A stretch of DNA of 64,000 nucleotides from Microbacterium hydrocarbonoxydans (GTDB lineage: Bacteria > Actinomycetota > Actinomycetes > Actinomycetales > Microbacteriaceae). A model generated the notes under the pieces. The model saw only the letters and a program-made list of their open reading frames with translations. It ran no database searches and was not told the DNA's origin. Positions within the stretch are counted from its first letter, which is position 1. The number at the start of each line of letters is the position of its first letter. The stretch spans positions 744,001 to 808,000 of the forward strand of contig NZ_JYJB01000010.1 in assembly GCF_000956475.1 (NCBI RefSeq). Reading direction: 5' to 3'. Made by a program: the position numbers and the translations under genes. Of this stretch, positions 27,146 through 36,481 are shown in pieces.

Positions 27146-29083
27146 CTACACCTCGACGTCCCGCCTGACGTTCGAGCGACCCAGGTAGATGTAGTCGTCA
27201 TGCTTGGCGACCCGTCCGTCGCCGGCGGCACGTCCGTGCAGACGGCGCCACACCCAGGGCAGTGCGTGCCTGCGCCACCAGAGACCCGCCCCGATCGACT
27301 CGTGCTCGTGAAGCGCGGCATCGAGGGCACCCAGTGCATCGGCGTGCGGCACGCTCAGAACCTCTCCCGCGCGGTAAGCGAGGAAGCGATGCCCCCGGCT
27401 GCTCAGGTGCACGAGGTCCTCTCCCCAGTTCGGCCTCTCCCGCAGCGTCGGATGCAGATCGGTGTCGATCAGAATGGCGCCGGTGCGCGCCGCGACGCCG
27501 GCGAGAGCCGTCGCGAACGCGGCGAAGCGCCGAGTGTAGATCGCCGCGGCGCGGCGCCCCGGCAGGAACGGCGTGACCAGCAGCACGTCGGCCCCGATCG
27601 CTCTGAGCTGCACGATCGCCTCTTCAACCTGCCGAGCGAGCGCCGCAACGTCGGCGCGATGCTTCACGAGATCGTTCGCCCCGACCAGGATCGAGACGAG
27701 ATCGGGCTGAAGCTGCAGAGCACGCTCGAGCTGCGGGCCGCATACGTCAGCCACGCGCTTGGAACGGATCGCGAGATTCGCGTAGCGAAGGCCGCCCCGC
27801 GCGGCGAGCAGCAGTGCGAGGCGATCGGCCCATCCGCGCAGCGAGCCGTCCGGTGCGGGATCGCACAGCCCCTCTGTGAGCGAATCGCCCAGCGCGACGT
27901 ACCTGCTCCAGCGCCGGTCACCCGCCGATGCCGACCTCTCAGGTCGGACGACGCGGCGAGCGCGCAGGCTGCGGTCGGCGGCGCCCAGCATCCTGGCCTC
28001 GTCATAGTGCTCGAGCAGCTGGTCGCACACCTGCGCCCAGCTACGTCCCTGCACCGCCGCGCGGCCTGCCTCGCCGAAAGCCCGGCGCTTGCGGGCGTCA
28101 CCGGCGAGATCGTTCACTCGCATCCGGAGGTCGTCGAGATCGCCCGGTCGGTAGAGCCAGCCATCGATGCCCATGCGCACGAGGTCGAGAGGTCCGCCTC
28201 GCCCGGTGGCGACCACGGGCACCCCGCTGGCATGAGCCTCCTGAAGCGTCTGCCCGAACGTCTCGCTCTCCCCTGGATGCACGAACAGGTCGAATGACGC
28301 CATCGCTGCCGAGAGCGCGTCACCGTCCAGCTGACCGAGGAACAGCGCGTCCGGCAGCAGAGACTCGAGGCGCTGACGGCTCGGCCCGTCGCCGACGATC
28401 ACGAGTCGAGCGCCGGGGATGCCGCGCAGCGCCACGAGATCCTCCACCTGCTTCTCCGGAGCGAGTCGCCCGACGTAGCCGATCACGACATCGGCGCCCC
28501 ACCTGGCGCGGAGCTCCTGGCTGCGCCTGAGGGGCTGGAAGCGCTCGGCGTCCACTCCCCTGCCCCAGCGTCGGATCCGATCGACTCCGAGCGAGGCGAG
28601 CTGCTGCGCGGATTCGGTCGACGGCGCGAGGGTGAGTGTCGCGCGTCGGTGCAGACGCGCGATGTGGGCTTCCGCGATGCCCGTCGTGGCGGCGATCCGG
28701 TACCGCTCGGTGTAGGCGGCGATGTCGGTCTGGTAGGCCGCCACGGATGCGACGTCGAGCCTGTCGGCCGCGAGCACACCGCGCCACCCCAGTGCGAACG
28801 GGGACGCCAGGTGCACGACGTCGGGACGGAATCGGCGGAGGGATGCTGCCACGCGATGCGCGGGCGACGTGCCGACTCGCACGTTCCGGTAGCCCGGCAG
28901 GGCGAAGCTGGGGATGGCCTCGACGTCGGCCCCGTGCAGCGAGGTCGGCATCCCCGCGGCATCCGGCGCGATGACATGCGTGTCGTGGCCCGTGCGTTCG
29001 AGGTGCTTCAGGATCTGCAGCACGGATCCGGTGACACCGTTCATGTGCGGAAGGAAGGACTCTGTCACGATCGCGACTCTCAC
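27146..29083 (-). CDS. Fusion of GT4 glycosyltransferase and SGNH/GDSL hydrolase
   Basis: 645-residue two-domain protein. Residues 1-365 are a GT-B glycosyltransferase family 4 similar to actinobacterial mannosyltransferases: MRVAIVTESFLPHMNGVTGS, GYVGRLAPEKQVEDL, and GESETFGQTLQEAHASG (donor phosphate E-x7-E type). After a short basic linker, residues 395-600 are an SGNH hydrolase with block I GDSLTEG (Ser 401), block III GAND (468-471) and block V DLVHLSSRGH. It could glycosylate a lipid or polymer and remove acyl groups. No signal peptide is seen, so it appears cytosolic or membrane-associated. GTG 29083 is chosen by homology; the site GAGGG is too close to it, so the mRNA may be leaderless. 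Confidence 0.85.
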   Translation of the reverse strand: MRVAIVTESFLPHMNGVTGSVLQILKHLERTGHDTHVIAPDAAGMPTSLHGADVEAIPSFALPGYRNVRVGTSPAHRVAASLRRFRPDVVHLASPFALGWRGVLAADRLDVASVAAYQTDIAAYTERYRIAATTGIAEAHIARLHRRATLTLAPSTESAQQLASLGVDRIRRWGRGVDAERFQPLRRSQELRARWGADVVIGYVGRLAPEKQVEDLVALRGIPGARLVIVGDGPSRQRLESLLPDALFLGQLDGDALSAAMASFDLFVHPGESETFGQTLQEAHASGVPVVATGRGGPLDLVRMGIDGWLYRPGDLDDLRMRVNDLAGDARKRRAFGEAGRAAVQGRSWAQVCDQLLEHYDEARMLGAADRSLRARRVVRPERSASAGDRRWSRYVALGDSLTEGLCDPAPDGSLRGWADRLALLLAARGGLRYANLAIRSKRVADVCGPQLERALQLQPDLVSILVGANDLVKHRADVAALARQVEEAIVQLRAIGADVLLVTPFLPGRRAAAIYTRRFAAFATALAGVAARTGAILIDTDLHPTLRERPNWGEDLVHLSSRGHRFLAYRAGEVLSVPHADALGALDAALHEHESIGAGLWWRRHALPWVWRRLHGRAAGDGRVAKHDDYIYLGRSNVRRDVEV

Positions 29084-29222
29084 ACCCTCAGAATGCCGCC
29101 CGCCCGCGCACGGAACAGGCGGAAACGGCTCAGCGCACCAGATGTTCACCGGATGCTGGAACGCCGGTCACCGGCTATCCGATCGTTGGTTGCCGTTCAC
29201 CTGGGGCGCGCAGGCTGTATGT

Positions 29223-29795
29223 GTGCCGACCGACCTGCTGACGACGCCCTGGGCTCTGATCGTCATGAGCGTTCTCGTCCTGGGCGACGCGTTCCTCGTG
29301 GTGATCCCGGGCGAGATCGCCGTGACCGCACTGGGGGCGATCTCGGCCAGCGCTGGTGCGCCTCCGCTCTGGGCGGTGATCGTCTGCGCGGGCCTTGCCG
29401 CCGCCGCAGGCGACATCGCGTGCTACCTGATCGGGCGCACCGTCGGTGTCGAGCGCTGGCGCTGGATGCGCACGACGCGGGTGCAGGGCGCGCTGCAGTG
29501 GGCGCGGCGGCGTCTGGATGCCGGCACGGCGACAGTCCTGTTCACCGCGCGCTTCGTGCCCTTCGCCCGGCTGGCTATCAACCTCGTCGCGGGGGCGTCG
29601 CGCATCCATCCGCCGCGCTATTTCGCGCTCGTCTTCGTGGCGGCCATCGGGTGGGCCGTCTACCAGGCATCCGTCGGAGCGGTCGTTGCGACCTTCCTTC
29701 CGGGCGGTCCCGTCGTCGCAGTGCTCGTGTCGATCGCCGTCGCGATAGCGCTGGGCGCGGTGATCGACATGCTGACGCGCAGACTGCGGCGATGA
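29223..29795 (+). CDS. DedA family membrane protein
   Basis: 190-residue integral membrane protein of the DedA/VTT family (proton-linked lipid-carrier flippase candidates). About five hydrophobic segments are present, with the conserved FTARFVPFARLAINLVAG (F-x-R-x-x-P-x-x-R, then G) and GAISASAGAPP. GTG 29223 is used as start because the frame upstream is not membrane-like. It is divergent from the glycosyltransferase fusion. Confidence 0.85.
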   Translation: MPTDLLTTPWALIVMSVLVLGDAFLVVIPGEIAVTALGAISASAGAPPLWAVIVCAGLAAAAGDIACYLIGRTVGVERWRWMRTTRVQGALQWARRRLDAGTATVLFTARFVPFARLAINLVAGASRIHPPRYFALVFVAAIGWAVYQASVGAVVATFLPGGPVVAVLVSIAVAIALGAVIDMLTRRLRR

Positions 29796-29834
29796 CCCGA
29801 CCGGGACCGGGCGACGTGCCCTAGGCTGGCGGAC

Positions 29835-30011
29835 ATGAGCACCGAAGAAGGCGCATCCTCTCCCGAGGACATGAAGCGCAAGTTCAAGGAAGCGCTCGAG
29901 AAGAAGAACGCGCACCACCGGCAGGGCGAAGCCCACCTCGACGGCGACTCCGCCGTCCACGGCGCGCACGCCCCGCAGACGCGGCGCGAGTTCCGACGCA
30001 AGAGCGGTTGA
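29835..30011 (+). CDS. DUF5302 small protein
   Basis: 58-residue, very hydrophilic Lys/His-rich protein (starts MSTEEGASSPEDMKRKFKEA, ends TRREFRRKSG). It matches the actinobacterial DUF5302 family of unknown function. TAGGCT (29822-29827) lies seven bases upstream of the ATG, so a leaderless mRNA is likely. A strong bidirectional terminator follows immediately. Confidence 0.85.
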   Translation: MSTEEGASSPEDMKRKFKEALEKKNAHHRQGEAHLDGDSAVHGAHAPQTRREFRRKSG

Positions 30012-30017
30012 CCGCGC

Positions 30018-30052
30018 GGATGCGGGAGCCGACGTCGTCGGCTCCCGCATCC
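30018..30052. terminator. Bidirectional terminator between DUF5302 and dctA
   Basis: Near-perfect inverted repeat: 30018-30034 is complementary to 30036-30052 (realistically a 15-bp stem with a 5-nt loop). It lies between two convergent stops (30011 and 30064) and can serve both genes. Confidence 0.85.
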
Positions 30053-30063
30053 CTCACTCCTGC

Positions 30064-31503
30064 TCAGCCCTGAGTCGCGCGCTCGCGCGCCCGCTGCTCC
30101 TTCGCCGACATCTCTGCGACCGCTGCCTCGTTCAGCTCATGCAGGTCTGCCGCCTGCGGAGACGATGCCGGCTCGTGCCCGTCGACTCCGTCCAGGACCG
30201 ACTCGTCGAAGGGCAGTTCCCCGCTCAGCACCCGGCCCACCCTGGTGCGGTCGATCTGCCGGGTCCACGTTCCGATGAGCAGCGTGGCCACGGCGTTTCC
30301 GGTGAAGTTGGTCAGTGCGCGGCCCTCTGACATGAACCGATCGATGCCGACGATCACTCCGACCCCGTCGACGAGATCCGGACGGTACGCCTGCAGGCCG
30401 CCGGCCAGAGTGGCCAGACCCGCGCCGGTGACCCCCGCAGCGCCCTTGCTCGCGATGATCATGAAGACGAGCAGACCGATCTGCTCTCCGATCGTCATCG
30501 GCTGCCCGAGCCCGGTGGCGATGAACAGCGACGCCATCGTCAGATAGATCGCCGTGCCGTCGAGGTTGAACGAGTATCCGGTGGGCACCGTGATGCCGAC
30601 CACAGGCTTGGAGACGCCGACGTGCTCCATCTTCGCGATCAGACGGGGAAGCGCCGACTCCGACGAGGAGGTGCCGACGATCAGCAGGTACTCGCGGCCG
30701 AGGTACTTCATCAGGCTGAAGATGCTCACCCTGGTCACGACCCACAGCAGGGTGCCCAGCACGACGACGATGAACAGGATGCAGGTGATGTAGAACGCGA
30801 CCATGAGGATGCCGAGACTCCAGATCGCCGCGACACCCGTCTTCCCGACGACCGCGGCGATCGCGCCGAACGCCCCGATGGGGGCCAGCCAGAGGATCAT
30901 GCCGAGGATGCGGAACACCAGCTTCTGCAGCTGCTTCACGGCGTCCATGATGCCGGCGCCCCGCTCGCCGAGGCCCTGCAGCGCGAAGCCGACCAGGAGT
31001 GCGATGAACAGGACCTGCAGCACGCTCTCGCCCGTGAAGGCGCCGAAGAACGTGGGCGGGATGATGCCCAGGATGAACTCCTGCGTGGTCTTGGCCTCGG
31101 TGCCGGTCGCGTCGTATGAGGCGCCGGCCATGTTCAGGCCCTCACCCGGGTGGATGATGTTGCCGACGACCAGGCCGATCGCGAGCGCGAAGGTCGACAT
31201 GACCATGAAGTACAGCAGCGCGAGGCCGCCGATCTTGCCGACGGTCGCGGCTTTGGCGATGGAGCCGACGCCGATCACGATCGTGCAGAAGATGATTGGG
31301 GCGATCATCATCTTGATGAGCGCGACGAAGCCCTTCCCCAGTGCCTCGAAACCCTGGGCCACATCCGGCCAGATGAGCCCGACGAGAGCGCCCAGCACCA
31401 CCGCGAGCAGCACGGACACGTACAGCCAGGTGTGCCGGTCCCAGGATTGCTTGCCTCGCCGCCAGTGGAAACCCGGCAGGGTGAATCCGGTTGTGATGGC
31501 CAT
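30064..31503 (-). CDS. dctA: Cation:dicarboxylate symporter (DctA-type)
   Basis: 479-residue DAACS-family transporter importing C4-dicarboxylates such as succinate, fumarate and malate. Membrane helices fill the sequence; the signature SSSESALPRLIAKME (serine-rich re-entrant hairpin) and GYSFNLDGTAIYLTMA are diagnostic, with cation site NFTGNAVATLL. ATG 31503 follows AGGAGGA. It is divergent from a CitA/CitB-type two-component system that probably regulates it. Confidence 0.95.
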   Translation of the reverse strand: MAITTGFTLPGFHWRRGKQSWDRHTWLYVSVLLAVVLGALVGLIWPDVAQGFEALGKGFVALIKMMIAPIIFCTIVIGVGSIAKAATVGKIGGLALLYFMVMSTFALAIGLVVGNIIHPGEGLNMAGASYDATGTEAKTTQEFILGIIPPTFFGAFTGESVLQVLFIALLVGFALQGLGERGAGIMDAVKQLQKLVFRILGMILWLAPIGAFGAIAAVVGKTGVAAIWSLGILMVAFYITCILFIVVVLGTLLWVVTRVSIFSLMKYLGREYLLIVGTSSSESALPRLIAKMEHVGVSKPVVGITVPTGYSFNLDGTAIYLTMASLFIATGLGQPMTIGEQIGLLVFMIIASKGAAGVTGAGLATLAGGLQAYRPDLVDGVGVIVGIDRFMSEGRALTNFTGNAVATLLIGTWTRQIDRTRVGRVLSGELPFDESVLDGVDGHEPASSPQAADLHELNEAAVAEMSAKEQRARERATQG

Positions 31504-31649
31504 GTGGTCCTCCTCGATCATGAACGTCGTCGTGTCATGTGCCAGCCGCGACCTCGCGTCCGTGAACCCCACGGTGGCCGACGTCGCGCGACCGCGCCAT
31601 TTGTGGTCGTATTGGTCACTGACGACCCGACGACGAGCGCAGGAGCGAC

Positions 31650-32927
31650 ATGACACGTCCACGCCGCACCCGCAGCGTCGCCTCGCGCGTGTTCCTGGTG
31701 CTGCTGTCCGCTGCACTCGTGCTCGGCGTTCTCGTAGCCGGCTTCCTCGTCGTCGAGACGCAGCGGGCGGTTCAGGCCGAGGCCGAGCGGGTCACCGCGG
31801 TGAGCGCCTCGACGGTCGCAGCCTCGGGTGACGTGGTCGCCGCTCTTCGCAGTCGCGACCGTGAGGCGGCGTCCGCGGCACTCGAGCCGTACGCGCTCGC
31901 AGTCATCGAGGACGCCGGACTGGACTTCGTCACCATCATGACGCCGGCGGGTGTGCGCATCACCCATCCCGACCCGGAGCAGATCGGATCCCGGTACCTC
32001 GGCACGATCCCGTCCCGCCCCGCGCCCTTCACCGAGACCTTCACGGGAACCCTGGGCCCCTCCGTGCGCACGATCGTTCCCGTCTCCGCCGACGACGGAG
32101 CCCTGGTGGGCTGGGTCTCTGCGGGCGTGACCACGGAGTCCATCTCCGAGACCCTGCTGCGACGACTGCCGCTGTCTCTCGCGATCACGGCCCTGCTGAT
32201 CGGGGTCGGCGCTCTCGGCGCATGGTTCGCACGCAGGGTCGCCCGGAGCATCGCCGGTGATCTTCCACCAGGCACGCTTCGTGATGCGGTGTCGTCCTAC
32301 GAGTCGATCCGGACCCTCGGCGAGGCTCTGCGTGCGCAGACGCACGAGCACGGCAATCGGATGCACACCGCTGTGGCTCTGCTCGAGCTCGGGCGGACGA
32401 AGGAGGCGATCGACATCCTCACGGAGACCTCTCGCGAGAGTCAGTTCCTCGTCGATCAGGTGACCGCGCGCCGGCATGGCGACCCGACGGTCGGCGCCCT
32501 GCTGCTGGGCAAGGCGTCTCAGGCGAAGGAGAAGGGCATCGACTGGCGCGTGCGCATCGAGCCGGACACTCCGCGCTCGCAGCTCGCGCCGGTCGACAGC
32601 GTGTCGGTTCTCGGAAATCTCATCGACAACGCTATGGACGCCGCAGCGACTGCCGCCGAGCGCTGGGTCGAGGTGGTGTTGCGCCCTTCGGATGCCGGCG
32701 GCATCGTGCTAGAGGTCGCCGACAGCGGTCCGGGTGTGCCGATGGAGCTGCGCACGCGCATCTTCGAGCACGGCTTCTCCACGAAGCCCGCTGATGCAGA
32801 CGGGCGCGGCGTAGGGCTGGCCCTCGTGCGGTCCGTGGTCGAAGAGGCCGGCGGGACGGTCGAGATCCTCGACTCCCCCACGACATTCCGCGTGACGCTT
32901 CCGCCCGCACGGAGGCGCACGTCGTGA
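31650..32927 (+). CDS. CitA/DcuS-family sensor histidine kinase lacking cytoplasmic PAS
   Basis: 425 residues: TM1 (about 13-35), periplasmic single-cache/PAS-like sensor (36-172, with FVTIMTPAGVRITHPDPE), TM2 (174-194). The kinase dimerisation helix has THEHGNRMHTAVALLELG starting at 231, and the ATPase domain has NLIDNAMDAA (323-332), VADSGPGVP and GRGVGLALV. Only about 35 residues separate TM2 from the phospho-acceptor region, so the cytoplasmic PAS of DcuS/CitA (proteins near 540 residues) is missing. A GGAG site precedes the ATG. The stop overlaps the regulator gene. Confidence 0.9.
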   Translation: MTRPRRTRSVASRVFLVLLSAALVLGVLVAGFLVVETQRAVQAEAERVTAVSASTVAASGDVVAALRSRDREAASAALEPYALAVIEDAGLDFVTIMTPAGVRITHPDPEQIGSRYLGTIPSRPAPFTETFTGTLGPSVRTIVPVSADDGALVGWVSAGVTTESISETLLRRLPLSLAITALLIGVGALGAWFARRVARSIAGDLPPGTLRDAVSSYESIRTLGEALRAQTHEHGNRMHTAVALLELGRTKEAIDILTETSRESQFLVDQVTARRHGDPTVGALLLGKASQAKEKGIDWRVRIEPDTPRSQLAPVDSVSVLGNLIDNAMDAAATAAERWVEVVLRPSDAGGIVLEVADSGPGVPMELRTRIFEHGFSTKPADADGRGVGLALVRSVVEEAGGTVEILDSPTTFRVTLPPARRRTS

Positions 32928-33619
32928 TCCGCACCCTCATCGTCGACGACGACGCCCTGACAGTGGAACTGCACCGCACCTATCTCGAGCGGCTCGACGG
33001 GTTCACCGCCGGCGGCGAATGCAGCGGAGCCCGTGCGGCGCTCGCCGCCGTTCTCGATCCTCCTGAAGGCCGCGCGTTCGACCTCGTGCTGCTCGACATC
33101 ACCATGCCGGACGGCACCGGCATCGACGTGCTGCGGACGCTCCGCGCCCGGGGGGCATCCGTGGATGTCATCGCCATCACCGGCGTGCGGGATGCCGAGA
33201 CCGTGCGGCAGATGGCGGCGCTCGGCGTCTACCAGTACCTGGTCAAGCCGTTCTCCTTCGCGACGTTCAGCGAACGCCTGCTCGCATTCAAAGAGCACAG
33301 GCTGAAGGCGCGATCGACGGATGGAGAGGCGACGCAAGCCGAGATCGATGCGCTGCTCGGCCGCTCAGGAGGACGGATGCCGCTGCCCAAAGGCCTCTCA
33401 CCGGACACGCTCGGGCGGGTAGCCGACGTCGTGCGGGCGTCCGGTCCGCTCTCGGCCAGCGAGGCTGCCGCCGCGCTGGGGATGTCTCGGGTCGCGGTAC
33501 GGCGCTACCTCGAGCATCTCGCCGCCGACGGCGTGATCGCTCGCGCCGCGCGCTATGGAGCACCGGGGCGTCCGGAGACCGAGTACGCGTGGGTTCGCGG
33601 CGGGAGCGCTGCGGGCTGA
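32924..33619 (+). CDS. CitB/DcuR-family response regulator
   Basis: 231-residue two-component response regulator. The receiver domain has acidic pocket DDD (8-10), phospho-acceptor Asp58 in LLDITMPDGTG, and the switch lysine in YLVKPFSF. The C-terminal domain has a winged/helix-turn-helix SASEAAAALGMSRVAVRRYL. GTG 32924 overlaps the kinase stop (GTGA). The divergent dctA is the likely main target. Confidence 0.93.
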   Translation: MIRTLIVDDDALTVELHRTYLERLDGFTAGGECSGARAALAAVLDPPEGRAFDLVLLDITMPDGTGIDVLRTLRARGASVDVIAITGVRDAETVRQMAALGVYQYLVKPFSFATFSERLLAFKEHRLKARSTDGEATQAEIDALLGRSGGRMPLPKGLSPDTLGRVADVVRASGPLSASEAAAALGMSRVAVRRYLEHLAADGVIARAARYGAPGRPETEYAWVRGGSAAG

Positions 33620-33622
33620 CCT

Positions 33623-34372
33623 TCAGCCCCGTGGCTGCGCTGCGAGCCAGTCGGCGAACGTGACGGTCCCGAGATCGGCATCCGAACCCGGAAGGACGCT
33701 GCCGTCGCGAATGGCGCGCCCGAAGGCTCCTGGCAGGGCGAACGCCGGCATCCAGCCGCGGCGCCCGGTGTGAGCGGCCCACGACCGCATCATGTCGGCG
33801 AGCTGCTCTTCGCGCGGTCCCGCGATGTCTCGCGCGCGCCCCGCCGGCCCGGCCTCGGCGAGGTCGACAAGGCGCATGGCGACCTCCACGACGGAGATGG
33901 GCTGCGTGCGCATCCTCAGAGCGAGATGAACAGGACCGAACGCCGCCCCGTGATAGGTCTGCGCGGCGAAATCGTGGAACTGCGTCGCCCGCTGGATCGT
34001 CCAGGGCACCTGGCCCGACTGCACCGTCTGCTCCTGCGCGAGCTTGCCGGCGTAGTAGCCGTACGGGGCGCGGTCGACGCCGACGATCGACAGGGCGATG
34101 TGGTGGCCGACTCCCGCCCGGAGACCTGAGGCGAGAAGATGCGAAGACGTCTCGGTGAAGAAGTCGGCGGATGCGCGGGCGCTTCGGGTCGAGGTGCTGA
34201 GCACGTCGACCACGACGTCGGTGGCAGCGAGCGCCTCCTCGAGGCCCGCACCGGAGCGGACGTCGACGCCGTTGCCACGGGTGAGGACCCGGACGCGATG
34301 TCCGCGCTGTTGCGCGATGCGCACGACCTCGCTGCCGGCGATGCCGGTTCCGCCTGCGACTGCGATCTCCAT
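33623..34372 (-). CDS. NAD(P)H-binding atypical SDR (NmrA-like)
   Basis: 249-residue protein with the extended/atypical SDR nucleotide motif VAGGTGIAGSEVVRIA at the N-terminus and no complete YxxxK (YGYYAGKLAQEQ resembles Y-x-x-x-K). Related proteins act as NAD(P)H sensors or quinone/flavin reductases. The function is unknown. ATG 34372 is followed by MEIAVAGGTG, and AGGAG precedes it. It is 53 bp after the FAD-oxidase stop in the same direction, possibly an operon. Confidence 0.8.
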   Translation of the reverse strand: MEIAVAGGTGIAGSEVVRIAQQRGHRVRVLTRGNGVDVRSGAGLEEALAATDVVVDVLSTSTRSARASADFFTETSSHLLASGLRAGVGHHIALSIVGVDRAPYGYYAGKLAQEQTVQSGQVPWTIQRATQFHDFAAQTYHGAAFGPVHLALRMRTQPISVVEVAMRLVDLAEAGPAGRARDIAGPREEQLADMMRSWAAHTGRRGWMPAFALPGAFGRAIRDGSVLPGSDADLGTVTFADWLAAQPRG

Positions 34373-34425
34373 GTCTCTCCTCCGAACGGTGTGCGCCGCG
34401 TCGACGCTATCGTGCGCAGGCGGTC

Positions 34426-35778
34426 TCAGCGCGGCAGCCTGCCTTCGTGCAGGATCGCTTCCGGGTCGACACGATCGCGAAGAGCGCGCAGGCGCTCGAT
34501 ATCGGCGGCGGAGCCGCAGCGTTCGAGAGTCTGGCCCGGCGCGAGGAACGTCGCCACCGTGCGGGGCGACCGCACCGGGTCGAGCAGTTCGAGGAACCCC
34601 CTCAGACTCTCTGAGCCCGGCTCGGCAGGCGAGCCGGGGAACAGCGGAGCAAGAGCATGCAGAAGCCACTGTGCGCCCTGCAGCGACGCGAAACCGGCGC
34701 GTCGTGGTTCGTCGAGGGCGCCGCCGAGCATGCGGATGTCGATGCTCATGATCGGCCGCTGCTCGTCCCGCTGACGAAATTCCATCAACTGCTCGATCGT
34801 CGCGTCGTCGAACGCCGACAGCGCCACGGCTGCCCCACGCCCCGGCGTCGGCTCGGTCGGCTCGTTGGAGGCGGCGGCGAGCGCGGCCGGAGACGTCGCC
34901 CCCGATACCTCGCGCTGAACGCGCCCGGCGCCTCGCACGGGCGCGAGCAGGTCTTCCGCGGCTCCATCGGCGGAGAGCGCCTGCACAGTGAGGAAGCTGC
35001 GTCCGCGGATCTCCTCGGGCACCTGAGGCGCGTCGGGAAGACGAAGAGAATTCATGAAGACGTTCATCCCAGACGGCGCGATGGCAGCCAGATCGCGCAC
35101 GGCGCGCAGCACCGCCGCGGCATCCGCCGCGTCGAAGGTCAGCGCGCTGCCCCACAGAGCCGGCGTGCGGACGAGATCGATCTCCAGCGCTGTGACCAGG
35201 CCGACGACGCCTCCGGCGCCCCGCAGCGCCCACATGAGGTCGGGATCGCTCTCGTCATCGACGCGCTCGTGCGAGCCGTCGGGTCGGACGATCCAGACGG
35301 CGCGGAGGTTGTCGGAGCCCAACCCCGCCGTGCGGCTGAACCACGAATGTCCTCCGCCGAGCGTGTAGCCGGCCACGCTCACCACGGGGCTGGTTCCTGC
35401 CGGAGCCGCCCAGCCCGTCCCCTCGAGGGCGTCGACCACCGCACCCCATCGCACGCCGCTGCCGACGCGCACTCGCCCGGCGACCACGTCTACATCGAGA
35501 TCATCGAAGGCCGCCATGCGCAGGATCACCGCGCCACCGAGGTTTCCCGAGGCGCCGTGGCCGCTGGGTTGCATCGCGAGAGTCGCGCCCGCGTCACGGG
35601 CAGCGCTCAGAAGCATCCTGAGATCGTCGATGTCCGCAGGCTCCGCCACCGCGGCCGGAGTCTGCTCGATGGCGAGATTCCACGGGCGACGCGCCTGGTC
35701 GAAGGCGTCGTCGGACGGGAGCAGGAGCGAGCCGGTCAGTGTCGCGCGGGCCGTCTCGAGCGCAGAGGGAAGGGGCAT
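34426..35778 (-). CDS. FAD-binding oxidoreductase (BBE/PCMH type)
   Basis: 450-residue flavoprotein oxidase. The PCMH FAD domain contains AVAEPADIDDLRMLL and LAMQPSGHGASGN, whose histidine corresponds to the covalent FAD site in 6-hydroxynicotine- and berberine-bridge-type enzymes. A C-terminal BBE-like end includes LRALRDRVDPEAILHEG. The substrate is unknown. ATG 35778 is chosen; GTG 35799 in frame is an alternative. The mRNA may continue into the NmrA-like gene. Confidence 0.85.
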   Translation of the reverse strand: MPLPSALETARATLTGSLLLPSDDAFDQARRPWNLAIEQTPAAVAEPADIDDLRMLLSAARDAGATLAMQPSGHGASGNLGGAVILRMAAFDDLDVDVVAGRVRVGSGVRWGAVVDALEGTGWAAPAGTSPVVSVAGYTLGGGHSWFSRTAGLGSDNLRAVWIVRPDGSHERVDDESDPDLMWALRGAGGVVGLVTALEIDLVRTPALWGSALTFDAADAAAVLRAVRDLAAIAPSGMNVFMNSLRLPDAPQVPEEIRGRSFLTVQALSADGAAEDLLAPVRGAGRVQREVSGATSPAALAAASNEPTEPTPGRGAAVALSAFDDATIEQLMEFRQRDEQRPIMSIDIRMLGGALDEPRRAGFASLQGAQWLLHALAPLFPGSPAEPGSESLRGFLELLDPVRSPRTVATFLAPGQTLERCGSAADIERLRALRDRVDPEAILHEGRLPR

Positions 35779-35835
35779 GACGCCACCGTACGATGTCACA
35801 CGGACATTGTCGACGGCGTCACGCCCCTCGGTGGA

Positions 35836-36480
35836 TCACTCTCCGGCGAGACCGCCCAGCATGTGCCCGAACGAGCGCCCCTCACCGAGGTAGGTGGCCG
35901 GGTCGTAGGGGTCGGCGACTGCTACGGTGTCGCGTGCGGCGATCGCGACCGCCAGCTCCTTGGCGCCCTTCTCGACGCGCTTCGCGAGCGGGGCGACGTC
36001 ATCACCGGCACCGCCCCAGTCGCTGGACGCCGCGAAGACGCCGGTGGACACCGCGTCGGCATGCAGGTAGGCGAACAGCGGCCGGATGGCGTAGTCGATG
36101 GCGAGCGAGTGCCTCGCGGTTCCCGCGTTGGCGCCGATCAGGACCGGCTTTCCCGTGAGCGCATCGGGGTCGAGCACGTCGATGAACGACTTGAACAGCC
36201 CCGAGTAACTCGTCGAGAAGATCGGCGTTACCGCGATCAGGGCATCGGCCGAGACGACCGTGTTGATCGCGGTCTCGAGGGCGGGAGGCGCGAAGCCGGT
36301 GAGCATGTTGTTCGTGATGTCGTGCGCGTAGTCGCGCAGCTCGATCACGTCGATGCTCGCCTCGATGCCCTCTGCGGCGAGCGCCTTGACGGTCTCAGCG
36401 GCCAGCCGGTCGGCGAGCATCCGGGTGGACGACGGGTTGGAGAGGCCGGCCGAGACGACGGCGATGCGACGAGTGGTCAT
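35836..36480 (-). CDS. NADPH-dependent FMN reductase (CE1759-like)
   Basis: 214-residue flavodoxin-like FMN reductase. The flavin phosphate loop is AGLSNPSSTRML and later TPIFSTSYSGLFKSFID matches the family. It belongs to the group found next to a particular luciferase-like monooxygenase in actinobacteria; together they can form a two-component flavin monooxygenase in which this protein supplies FMNH2. It starts one base after the LLM gene stop, so the two are one operon. Confidence 0.9.
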   Translation of the reverse strand: MTTRRIAVVSAGLSNPSSTRMLADRLAAETVKALAAEGIEASIDVIELRDYAHDITNNMLTGFAPPALETAINTVVSADALIAVTPIFSTSYSGLFKSFIDVLDPDALTGKPVLIGANAGTARHSLAIDYAIRPLFAYLHADAVSTGVFAASSDWGGAGDDVAPLAKRVEKGAKELAVAIAARDTVAVADPYDPATYLGEGRSFGHMLGGLAGE

Positions 36481-36481
36481 C

